Shown here one piece after another: positions 1 to 5,798 of a stretch of DNA of 14,801 bases; the first letter of the stretch is position 1; the number at the start of each line of letters is the position of its first letter. Below the pieces are notes generated by a model. The model saw only the letters and a list, made by a program, of their open reading frames with translations. It did no database searches and had not been told where the DNA came from. The position numbers and the translations under genes are program-made. This stretch comes from Candidatus Kapaibacterium sp. GTDB taxonomy: Bacteria; Bacteroidota; Ignavibacteria; Kapaibacteriales; Kapaibacteriaceae. Location: contig JAURNF010000157.1 in NCBI GenBank assembly GCA_030830285.1, forward strand, positions 1-14,801, read 5' to 3'.

Positions 1-120
1 GATAATGTGATCGTCATCGAAACCGAGACGTCCATCATGATCTGTCACCGCGGCAAAGCAGAAGACGTCCGCGACCTCGTCGATGTGCTCCGCCGCCGTC
101 ACATTGCACAACACCTGTAA
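1..120 (+). CDS. Mannose-1-phosphate guanylyltransferase-like protein, C-terminal fragment
   Basis: Frame 1 is open from the window edge to a TAA at 118-120 and encodes 39 residues, starting DNVIVIETETSIMICHRGK. This resembles the C-terminal end of the nucleotidyltransferase domain of mannose-1-phosphate guanylyltransferases. There a conserved 'DN(V/L)(I/V)V' strand is followed by an 'LLVC.(R/K)' strand and a final helix with charged residues (here EDVRDLVDVLRRR). The family makes GDP-mannose from GTP and mannose-1-phosphate in the cytoplasm, for surface polysaccharides. The gene begins outside the window, so the catalytic N-terminus (the GGxGTRLWP-type motif) cannot be seen. The next gene starts only 9 nt downstream on the same strand, so the two may be co-transcribed. 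The assignment rests on a short tail; another sugar-nucleotide transferase of the same fold is the main alternative. Confidence 0.6.
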   Translation, partial: DNVIVIETETSIMICHRGKAEDVRDLVDVLRRRHIAQHL

Positions 121-129
121 GGTCTGTCG

Positions 130-867
130 ATGCGTTCGCTGATCACTGGTGTTCTGCTGCTCCTCGTCACTGCTGCACACTCGATGCAAGCACAGGACGC
201 ACGCGTGGATGCACTACGCACACAAGCCGCAACACTTCAGCGACAAGCCGATAGCGTCAAGCGTGTCTGGGGAATTCAATGGCGCCGCAGTGATAGTCTC
301 CGCATCGAATCGATGTTCCTTCGCATGCGAAGCGACTCGCTCCGACGCGTTGCGCAGCGCGCACTTGCCGATGCGAAGCGACTCGAAGAAGCAGCACGCG
401 AAGAGGCAGCACAGCAGGACTCCATTGAACGCGCTGCGAGTGATACCACAGTGCAAGAGCAAGGCATAATCGACTCTGCAGTTGTTCTGGCCCTCGCGCA
501 ACGGCATCGTAAGGGCGACGTCAAACTGGGACAAACGCTGTCGGATAGTGCAACGGCTGATGTGATGCGCACCGACCGTGACACAGGCACAGCGTCGTAC
601 TACGCTGAAGCGTTTCACGGTAAGAAGACGTCGAATGGTGAGAAGTACGATATGCACGACCGTACATGTGCGCATCGCTGGTTGCCGTACAACACGCATG
701 TACGAGTCACGAATCTTGCGAACGGACGTTCGGTGGTCGTGCGTGTTAACGATCGAGGTCCGTGGAAACACACCCGCTTGATCGACCTGTCCAAAGGCGC
801 AGCCAAGGAGCTGGATATGATCCGCTCCGGTACTGCTCGCGTTGCTATTGAGGTGGTCGACCCGTAG
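130..867 (+). CDS. RlpA-like septal ring lytic transglycosylase family protein (double-psi beta-barrel)
   Basis: This 245-residue exported protein has three parts. Residues 1-22 form a signal peptide with a hydrophobic core (LITGVLLLLVTAA) and an AQ-type cleavage site. Residues about 23-105 are very rich in Arg, Asp, Ser, Glu and Ala and probably form a coiled coil. Residues about 152-243 are an RlpA double-psi beta-barrel. The barrel shows GTASYYAEAFHG, TSNGEKYD, CAHRWLP (family: TAAH..LP), VTNLANGRSVVVRVNDRGP and RLIDLSKGAA. E171 (in NGE) and D208 (in NDRGP) match the acidic residues linked to lytic activity in RlpA enzymes. RlpA acts in the periplasm or envelope on denuded peptidoglycan glycans. 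There is no lipobox cysteine, so it is probably soluble or secreted rather than a lipoprotein, and there is no SPOR domain, so septal targeting is not shown. ATG 130 is chosen because it opens the signal peptide directly; no strong SD precedes it. The coiled-coil N-terminus is the unusual part. Confidence 0.85.
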   Translation: MRSLITGVLLLLVTAAHSMQAQDARVDALRTQAATLQRQADSVKRVWGIQWRRSDSLRIESMFLRMRSDSLRRVAQRALADAKRLEEAAREEAAQQDSIERAASDTTVQEQGIIDSAVVLALAQRHRKGDVKLGQTLSDSATADVMRTDRDTGTASYYAEAFHGKKTSNGEKYDMHDRTCAHRWLPYNTHVRVTNLANGRSVVVRVNDRGPWKHTRLIDLSKGAAKELDMIRSGTARVAIEVVDP

Positions 868-875
868 ATCGACCA
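854..875. terminator. Possible hairpin at the convergent rlpA-like/gcvT junction
   Basis: TGGTCGA (854-860) and TCGACCA (869-875) are perfect 7-bp inverted arms around an 8-nt loop that contains the stop codon of the upstream gene. It lies exactly where two convergent genes end, so a bidirectional transcription stop is plausible. No T-tract follows on either strand, so a classical intrinsic terminator is not supported and the match may be chance. Confidence 0.2.
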
Positions 876-885
876 TAAGCTCATC

Positions 886-1977
886 TCAGAGGAATGGGAT
901 CTTCACCACTTCCGCAGGGAAGGTGGTATTGCGTGCACTGATCTCAATCATGCTACCTGGAGCACTGAGTTCCGTTGGCACATACCCAAGTCCGATACCT
1001 ACACCGAGTCCGGGTGAGGTATTGCCGCTCGTCACATGACCCACCGTTGCGCCGTTGGCAACGATTGGATAGCCGTTGCGCGGAATGAGCTTCTCTGTGC
1101 GCATGATGAATCCAACGAGCTTTCGTGTTGGACCATCGGCCTTGACCTTTGCGATGACGTCGCTACCATTGAACTCGCCCTTGGCAAGCTTTGTGATCCA
1201 GCCGAGTCCGGCCTCGATTGGATTTGTATCATCGGTAATGTCATTGCCGTACAGACAGTATCCCTTTTCAAGGCGCAGCGTGTCGCGCGCGCCGAGTCCG
1301 ATCCATGCAATGCCATCGGCCTTGCCAGCTGTAAACAGTGCATCAACAACGGTCTGTGCTACTGCTGCGTCGCCCTGGAAGTAGAGCTCGAAGCCAAGTT
1401 CGCCCGTGTAGCCTGTGCGTGAGAGGATCATCGGTACGCCAGCAAGCGACCCCTCGATGAAGCTGTAGTATGCAACGTCGTCGAGCTTCGCATCGGTGAG
1501 TGTTTGAAGCATTGCGATGCTCTTCGGACCCTGCACTGCAAGCAAGTGAATGCTGTCACTCTGATCCACCACCGTTACGTTGGCGAATCCAGCAGCATTC
1601 TCCATCACCCACGCGAGATCCTTGTCGATGTTCGCACCGTTGACCACCAGCATGTAGTGGTTCTCGCCACGCATATACACAAGCAAGTCGTCCACGATGC
1701 CGCCATTCGGACGTGTCAGCGCTGAGTATTGGGCCTTACCCGGTGTCAGCTTCGACGCGTCGTTGACGGTGAGCTTCTGGATCAACGCAAGTGCGTCGGT
1801 GCCTTGTACGTCGAACTCACCCATGTGCGACACGTCGAACACGCCCACGCCCGTGCGGACGATGCGGTGTTCCTCCAGGATGCCCGTTGGGTACTGGATC
1901 GGCATTTCAAAGCCCGCAAATGATACCATTTTGGCACCAGCGGCGGTGTGCATTGGGTGGAAGATCGTATGCTTCAT
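886..1977 (-). CDS. gcvT: Glycine cleavage system T protein (aminomethyltransferase)
   Basis: The enzyme transfers the methylene carbon from the aminomethyl-lipoyl H protein to tetrahydrofolate, releasing ammonia and giving 5,10-methylene-THF. It acts in the cytoplasm as part of the GcvTHP-Lpd complex. The 363-residue product has the usual family length. Family blocks are clear: GAKMVSFAGFEMPIQYP (14-30), FDVSHMGEF (47-55), NGGIVDDLLVY (91-101, with the Asp pair D96/D97 at the catalytic position), VNGANIDKDLAWV (112-124), SRTGYTGELGFELY (186-199), GLGARDTLRLEKGYCLYGNDI (start at 227) and IEAGLGW (254-260). The reading frame stays open upstream to 2031, but the start at 1977 (MKHTIFHPMH) is chosen because homologues begin there. 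A GAAAG stretch lies about 7 nt before it; SD support is weak. No other gcv genes are in the window, so the gene is unlinked here. It is convergent with the rlpA-like gene and divergent from the aminotransferase gene. Confidence 0.95.
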   Translation of the reverse strand: MKHTIFHPMHTAAGAKMVSFAGFEMPIQYPTGILEEHRIVRTGVGVFDVSHMGEFDVQGTDALALIQKLTVNDASKLTPGKAQYSALTRPNGGIVDDLLVYMRGENHYMLVVNGANIDKDLAWVMENAAGFANVTVVDQSDSIHLLAVQGPKSIAMLQTLTDAKLDDVAYYSFIEGSLAGVPMILSRTGYTGELGFELYFQGDAAVAQTVVDALFTAGKADGIAWIGLGARDTLRLEKGYCLYGNDITDDTNPIEAGLGWITKLAKGEFNGSDVIAKVKADGPTRKLVGFIMRTEKLIPRNGYPIVANGATVGHVTSGNTSPGLGVGIGLGYVPTELSAPGSMIEISARNTTFPAEVVKIPFL

Positions 1978-2002
1978 CGTGCTACTTTCGTACAGTTCGC
2001 TG

Positions 2003-2031
2003 CGAATATACCGTAGTTCACGGTCATGCAA
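2003..2031 (-). promoter_or_regulatory. Candidate promoter for gcvT
   Basis: On the reverse strand, TATATTCG (2003-2010) resembles both a TATAAT-type -10 and the FCB-group TAnnTTTG element. TTGCAT (2026-2031) lies 15 nt upstream of it as a weak -35/-33 match. The pair sits in the 98-bp divergent gap, about 25 nt ahead of the gcvT start codon. This is a motif match by eye only; no transcription start is known and the spacing is not ideal. Confidence 0.25.
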
Positions 2032-2075
2032 CGTTCAATTGGGGTGTTGAGTTCACAGTCGGGGAGGAGCTGACG

Positions 2076-3380
2076 ATGATTTCACGCAGAACACTGTTGC
2101 ACACGCTTGCGGCGGCCGGACCAACCGCATTGTTCGGTACGCAGTCACTCCACGCGATGACACATTGGCTCCCCACGGCGCTCCCGGGTGCATCGGCCGG
2201 GGATGCCGCGCGCGATGAAGATTTCTGGCGCACGGTGCAGGAGGGGTTTGCGGTCGACCGCACGATCGTGAATCTCAACAACGGTGGTGTGTCGCCATCG
2301 CCACGCACAGTGCAGGACGCGCTGCGTCGGTATACCGAGCAGGCCAATACAATGCCCGCTTACGAGATGTGGCGTCATCAAGAACCGCAAGTGGAGTCGA
2401 TTCGCGAAGGTCTCGCCGGCATCTACGGTGCATCGTCCGAGGAGATTGCCATTACGCGCAACGCAAGTGAGGCATTGCAGCATCTGCAGTTCGGACTCTC
2501 GCTGCAGCGCGGTGACGAAGTACTCACGACCACGCACGACTATCCGCGTATGCTCACGGCATGGGACCAGCGCTCACGTCGTGACGGCGTTGTAATCGTC
2601 AAGGTCAAGATCCCTACACCACTTATGCGCAAGCGCGACCTTGTTGAAGCGCTTGAAGCTGCGATCACACCTCGCACAAAGGTGATTCATGTCTCGCACG
2701 TGGTGTTTCTAACCGGACAGATTCTGCCGGTACGCGAGATCTGTGAGATGGCCCGCAAGCGTGGTATTACCACCATCGTCGATGGCGCACACTCGTTTTC
2801 GCATTTCCCATTCACGCAGGACGACTTGCAGTGTGACTACTTCGCTACGTCACTGCATAAGTGGTTTGTTGGTCCGATCGGTACCGGGATGCTCTTCGCC
2901 AAGCGTGATCGCATTGCCGATGTGTGGCCGCTGATGGCTGCACCAAAGGACATGGATGCCAACGTCCGCAAGTTCGAAGAGATCGGTACACACCCTGCTG
3001 CGGTTCACAATGCGCTTGGTGAGGCAATAGCATTCAACCGTGCGCTGGGTATTGATCGCAAGGCCGCACGTCTTCGGTACTTACACTCGCTCTGGCAGGA
3101 TCAGGTGCGCGATCTGCCACGCATCAAGTTCCTGACAAACATCGATGATGAGTCGAACCAATGCGGACTCCGCCTGGTGCACATCGAAGGGACTGATCCT
3201 GGTAAGCTTTCGGCATGGCTCCTTGACAAGCATCGGATCTTCACCGTATCAATCGGTCATGAAGACTTCAAGGGTCTGCGCGTCGCACCATCGGTGTACA
3301 CAACAACGGCAGAGATTGAGCGATTTGCACAAGCCATGAAGATTGCCGCCAGCACGGATGTTAAGGAGATCGCTGGCTAG
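2076..3380 (+). CDS. Tat-exported class V aminotransferase-fold PLP enzyme (isopenicillin-N epimerase-like)
   Basis: This 434-residue fold-type I PLP enzyme is of the aminotransferase class V/CefD-like group. The N-terminus ISRRTLLHTLAAAGPTALFG is a twin-arginine-type signal (SRR plus hydrophobic stretch), with probable cleavage around residue 27, which predicts a periplasmic location. Family features in order: substrate-side NLNNGGVSPSP (66-76); ITRNASEAL (126-134), a phosphate-binding region; H207/VVFLTGQILP (209-218); VDGAHS (235-240), with D236 pairing with the pyridine nitrogen; TSLHKWFVGPIGTG (258-271), with K262 as the Schiff-base lysine; and R402 in LRVAPSVY near the C-terminus as the likely carboxylate ligand. 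All key residues are present, so it should be active; the substrate is unknown. The start at 2076 is strongly supported by GGGGAGGAG at 2061-2069 and by the signal peptide. The frame is open farther upstream only as antisense of gcvT. Its stop shares CTAG with the convergent transposase-like gene. Confidence 0.85.
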   Translation: MISRRTLLHTLAAAGPTALFGTQSLHAMTHWLPTALPGASAGDAARDEDFWRTVQEGFAVDRTIVNLNNGGVSPSPRTVQDALRRYTEQANTMPAYEMWRHQEPQVESIREGLAGIYGASSEEIAITRNASEALQHLQFGLSLQRGDEVLTTTHDYPRMLTAWDQRSRRDGVVIVKVKIPTPLMRKRDLVEALEAAITPRTKVIHVSHVVFLTGQILPVREICEMARKRGITTIVDGAHSFSHFPFTQDDLQCDYFATSLHKWFVGPIGTGMLFAKRDRIADVWPLMAAPKDMDANVRKFEEIGTHPAAVHNALGEAIAFNRALGIDRKAARLRYLHSLWQDQVRDLPRIKFLTNIDDESNQCGLRLVHIEGTDPGKLSAWLLDKHRIFTVSIGHEDFKGLRVAPSVYTTTAEIERFAQAMKIAASTDVKEIAG

Positions 3381-3820
3381 TTCACGTGCACGGGCTCTTC
3401 AGGTTCGAGGGCGTTCGGACGAAAGACGTCGTCGAGCTCCTGCTCTAGAGTACGATGCTCGTGATAGCGGTCTTGATCGCGCACGAAGCTTGCGAGAATC
3501 TCAATATGCCATGGTGGAAGCAACGTGACATGCACAGCTGGATCCCACGTGAACCCTCGGAACGGTCCACCGCAAGCAACCACAGTAAGGCGAAGCGCAT
3601 CAAGCAGGGCATGGACAAACCGCGTCATGTCGCGCTCATCCGCGGCTGATACGAGCACATGCAAATGATCCTCACGTGCGTGAATGGCAACGCTTCTGCA
3701 GCCATACTGCGAGCAGATTCGTTGTGTTGCATCAGACAGCGAACTATGGGCATGCGCAGGGATGCGGCAGGCAAATGCTGGAAGTAAGATCAGGTGCAGA
3801 CCGAATGTGTCGTGGTGCAT
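3377..3820 (-). CDS. IS200/REP-type Y1 transposase-like protein lacking the catalytic tyrosine
   Basis: The 147-residue product resembles the HUH single-strand transposases of the IS200/TnpA-REP group. These nick DNA hairpins using an HxH metal site and a tyrosine nucleophile. What can be seen: an N-terminal HHDTFGLHLILLPAFACRIP, placed like the family's first beta strand; EDHLHVLVSA with H52-L53-H54 as the HUH pair; and a C-terminal block SFVRDQDRYHEHRTLEQEL that lines up with the family's 'YI.NQ..HH...(S/T)F..E(L/Y)'. At the nucleophile position the residue is Phe (F112) instead of Tyr; a Tyr occurs seven residues later (Y119). Family length is normal, there is no frameshift, and no IS ends or REP arrays flank it. 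ATG 3820 is chosen because GGAGG lies 4 nt upstream; the frame is open to 3904. It is probably a domesticated or inactive relative, and its function is unknown. Confidence 0.6.
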   Translation of the reverse strand: MHHDTFGLHLILLPAFACRIPAHAHSSLSDATQRICSQYGCRSVAIHAREDHLHVLVSAADERDMTRFVHALLDALRLTVVACGGPFRGFTWDPAVHVTLLPPWHIEILASFVRDQDRYHEHRTLEQELDDVFRPNALEPEEPVHVN

Positions 3821-3850
3821 GAGGCCTCCGATTGATAATGTGTCGTGGTG
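3804..3850. repeat. 14-bp direct repeat across the start of the transposase-like gene
   Basis: AATGTGTCGTGGTG occurs perfectly at 3804-3817 and again at 3837-3850, 33 bp (11 codons) apart. One copy is just inside the chosen start codon and the other is in the leader. In the reverse-strand frame both copies read HHDT. The SD (GGAGG) and start codon lie between the copies, so a small local duplication seems to have built or moved the translation start. Confidence 0.6.
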
Positions 3851-3882
3851 TAGTGTCCGTGCGAGAAGTAGCGCGGAACGTG

Positions 3883-3909
3883 ACAGTGTCGATATTCGTA
3901 GCACACTGT
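3883..3909. promoter_or_regulatory. Inverted repeat just upstream of the AsmA-like gene
   Basis: ACAGTGT (3883-3889) and ACACTGT (3903-3909) are perfect 7-bp inverted arms around a 13-nt spacer. The element ends 1 nt before the GGAGG ribosome-binding site of the AsmA-like gene, inside the roughly 100-bp divergent gap. It could be an operator or a leader hairpin next to the RBS. Nothing identifies a binding protein, and a chance match is possible. Confidence 0.25.
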
Positions 3910-3922
3910 GGGAGGTGAACTC

Positions 3923-5722
3923 ATGGCTTGGTCATGGAAGCGCATCGCGCTTATCACAATCGCCGTTGTTGTTGGCTTGCAGGTGCTTGGCTTCTGCGTG
4001 TACTTGTACTTCGCGAACACCATCAACGACAACATTCGTGCGGCGATCGTTGAGTACATCCGAAGTCGTGCCCGCGTTGAGGCAAGCTCTGCCACGCAGG
4101 GGAAGCTGATGATCGACATCGGCGATATCGATTACACGTATGTAACGGGATCGCTCGACATCGATGATCTTTCTGTTGTGTATCGCGATAGCACACTTGA
4201 TAGTGGAAGTATCATTGCTCTCGATGTACCAACCATTGCGATCAGTGGAATCACACCATGGGATATCATCGACGGTGGTGGTGTGTCCTTTGGTTCTATC
4301 CGTGTGAAGACGCCACGCGTAGCAATGCGCGACTGGCAGAAGGATGGCACGCGTACGTTGGATACATCAGCGACGCACAACGACTCTGCGCTGGTGCGAC
4401 TGCCTCGTATTCCAAACGTCGACTCAGTGTTGCGACATCTGTTCGTTGGATCGATTCCGACGTATGTGCAGCCCCTTTCCATTGATGAAGTGGTAGTCGA
4501 AGATCTTCGCGTTGTTAACGAGAGCGCCGATCATCACGATGCCTACTCCGGCGAGTTGTCGGGTCTGACAATTCGGTTTGGTCCAGTGCGCGTTGATGCT
4601 GATGATGACGCGCTGAAGCGTCCACTCGGCGACCTTGCGATCGATGTTGTGTCGTGGAAGCGCACACTTCCGAATGGCGGACACGTGCGCACGCATGGGT
4701 TACATGTTGCGGTGAACGATAAGGACAGTTCACTCATCGTTGACTCAGTGTCGTACATGCGTCCTGACGGCTACACCTACGAAGCGCGCGGCGTGAACTT
4801 CTCGTATCGCACGCAGATCCTCACGATGCGCTCGTTTGTGCTTGGTCCAACACTGCGTGATGATGCATTCTTTGCTGCACAACGGTACAACGGCGATCGG
4901 TTTCGCATCAGCGGTGGACCCATCACGTTGCGCGCCATCGATTTTGCAGCACTTTCACGTCAAGAGGCACTGCACGTCGAGATGCTCGATGTTGATCGAC
5001 TATCGATCGACATCCTCAGCAACAAGCGCCATCGCAACGATCCCAAGCAAGCTCGTCCGAAGATGCTCAACGAACTCGCGCAAGCAATTCCATTTGTGGT
5101 TGCAATTGATTCAATTCGCATCGGCAACGCCGGGCTTGTGTATGGCGAGCGATGGCCACACTCGGCCACGCCTGCAACGCTACGATGGTCGAAGATCCGT
5201 GTGCTTGCAACGCACCTGATGAATCGCACGGAGAACACAGGCACACCGTTTCGCATCACCGCATCGGGCTCCTTTATGAACGGCGCTCCGATGTCGGCTA
5301 CGTTCACAATCCCCCTGATGTCGCGCTCGTATGAGTTGATCGCGCAGGGATCATTGGGTGCGCTCGATGTGACACAGCTCAATAGCTTTCTGCCGGTGGC
5401 CGAGAACATCCGGATCCGCAGTGGCAAGGCCACTTCTGCCGCCTTCTCATTCGTTGTACGAGGCAGGACCTGCACAGGCACGGTTCGTCCGCGGTACACC
5501 GGACTCAAGATTGACAAGCTTGACGCCAAAACGAAGGAGTCAGGGGGCATCCTGAATTCGCTTATCTCCTTTGTTGCCAACACCTTCGTGCTGCGGTCCA
5601 ATAACGATGGAGAGTCGTATCGTGATGGTACAATTGCCTATACGCTCCCGTCCGACGCGGCGATCATGCAGACAATCTGGTTCCCGGTACGAGCAGGGCT
5701 CGGAAATGCAGCTGGTTTATGA
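3923..5722 (+). CDS. AsmA-like (AsmA/DUF748-type) membrane-anchored protein
   Basis: The 599-residue product has a short cytoplasmic N-terminus (MAWSWKR) and one membrane segment (about 8-30, IALITIAVVVGLQVLGFCVYLYF). A long periplasmic beta-rich part follows, with Asp-Ser-rich strands such as DIGDIDYTYVTGSLDIDDL. The C-terminal block at about 530-599, including LNSLISFVANTFVLRSNN and RDGTIAYTLP, is typical of AsmA-like proteins in FCB bacteria. This superfamily includes TamB- and YhdP-type proteins that bridge inner and outer membranes for lipid transport or outer-membrane assembly; which role applies here is not shown. No catalytic motif is expected. ATG 3923 is preferred over GTG 3908 because GGAGGTGAAC at 3911-3920 is well placed before it. 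It is followed after 76 bp by the TonB-dependent receptor on the same strand, but the palindrome in that gap suggests separate control. Confidence 0.7.
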   Translation: MAWSWKRIALITIAVVVGLQVLGFCVYLYFANTINDNIRAAIVEYIRSRARVEASSATQGKLMIDIGDIDYTYVTGSLDIDDLSVVYRDSTLDSGSIIALDVPTIAISGITPWDIIDGGGVSFGSIRVKTPRVAMRDWQKDGTRTLDTSATHNDSALVRLPRIPNVDSVLRHLFVGSIPTYVQPLSIDEVVVEDLRVVNESADHHDAYSGELSGLTIRFGPVRVDADDDALKRPLGDLAIDVVSWKRTLPNGGHVRTHGLHVAVNDKDSSLIVDSVSYMRPDGYTYEARGVNFSYRTQILTMRSFVLGPTLRDDAFFAAQRYNGDRFRISGGPITLRAIDFAALSRQEALHVEMLDVDRLSIDILSNKRHRNDPKQARPKMLNELAQAIPFVVAIDSIRIGNAGLVYGERWPHSATPATLRWSKIRVLATHLMNRTENTGTPFRITASGSFMNGAPMSATFTIPLMSRSYELIAQGSLGALDVTQLNSFLPVAENIRIRSGKATSAAFSFVVRGRTCTGTVRPRYTGLKIDKLDAKTKESGGILNSLISFVANTFVLRSNNDGESYRDGTIAYTLPSDAAIMQTIWFPVRAGLGNAAGL

Positions 5723-5733
5723 AATCGTATTTT

Positions 5734-5752
5734 ATTTGGACTAAGTCCAAAT
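5734..5752. promoter_or_regulatory. Perfect palindromic operator candidate upstream of the TonB-dependent receptor
   Basis: ATTTGGACTAAGTCCAAAT is a perfect 9-1-9 inverted repeat 46 bp ahead of the receptor start codon. Its right half (AAGTCCAAAT) recurs as AAGTCCTAAAT at 5753-5763 and GAGTCCGAAAT at 5790-5800, the last overlapping the receptor's RBS and start. GTCC and GGAC also face each other at 5755-5769. Size, symmetry and repeated half-sites fit a dimeric repressor site, for example of the DtxR or Rrf2 type. The regulator is not identified. No T-tract follows, so a terminator for the upstream gene is less likely. Confidence 0.55.
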
Positions 5753-5798
5753 AAGTCCTAAATTCGGACCATTACAGTCGCAGTTAATGGAGTCCGAA

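Noticed and set aside
214..876. 220-codon reverse ORF opposite the RlpA-like gene
   Set aside because: It is antisense to a clear RlpA-family gene; low-complexity Cys/Arg/Ser-rich translation with no domain.
1791..2075. N-terminal extension of the aminotransferase frame over gcvT
   Set aside because: The extension is antisense to conserved gcvT sequence, while a strong GGGGAGGAG and a Tat-type signal mark the start at 2076.
3377..3904. Complete IS200-type insertion sequence
   Set aside because: No subterminal hairpins or target-site hallmarks are visible, the ORF overlaps its neighbour's stop, and the catalytic tyrosine is missing.
4960..5601. 213-codon reverse ORF opposite the AsmA-like gene
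   Set aside because: The forward frame carries the family C-terminal motif; the reverse translation matches nothing and has no start signal.
5734..5752. Intrinsic terminator of the AsmA-like gene
   Set aside because: The stem is short and AT-rich with a very small loop, and no T-run follows on either strand.
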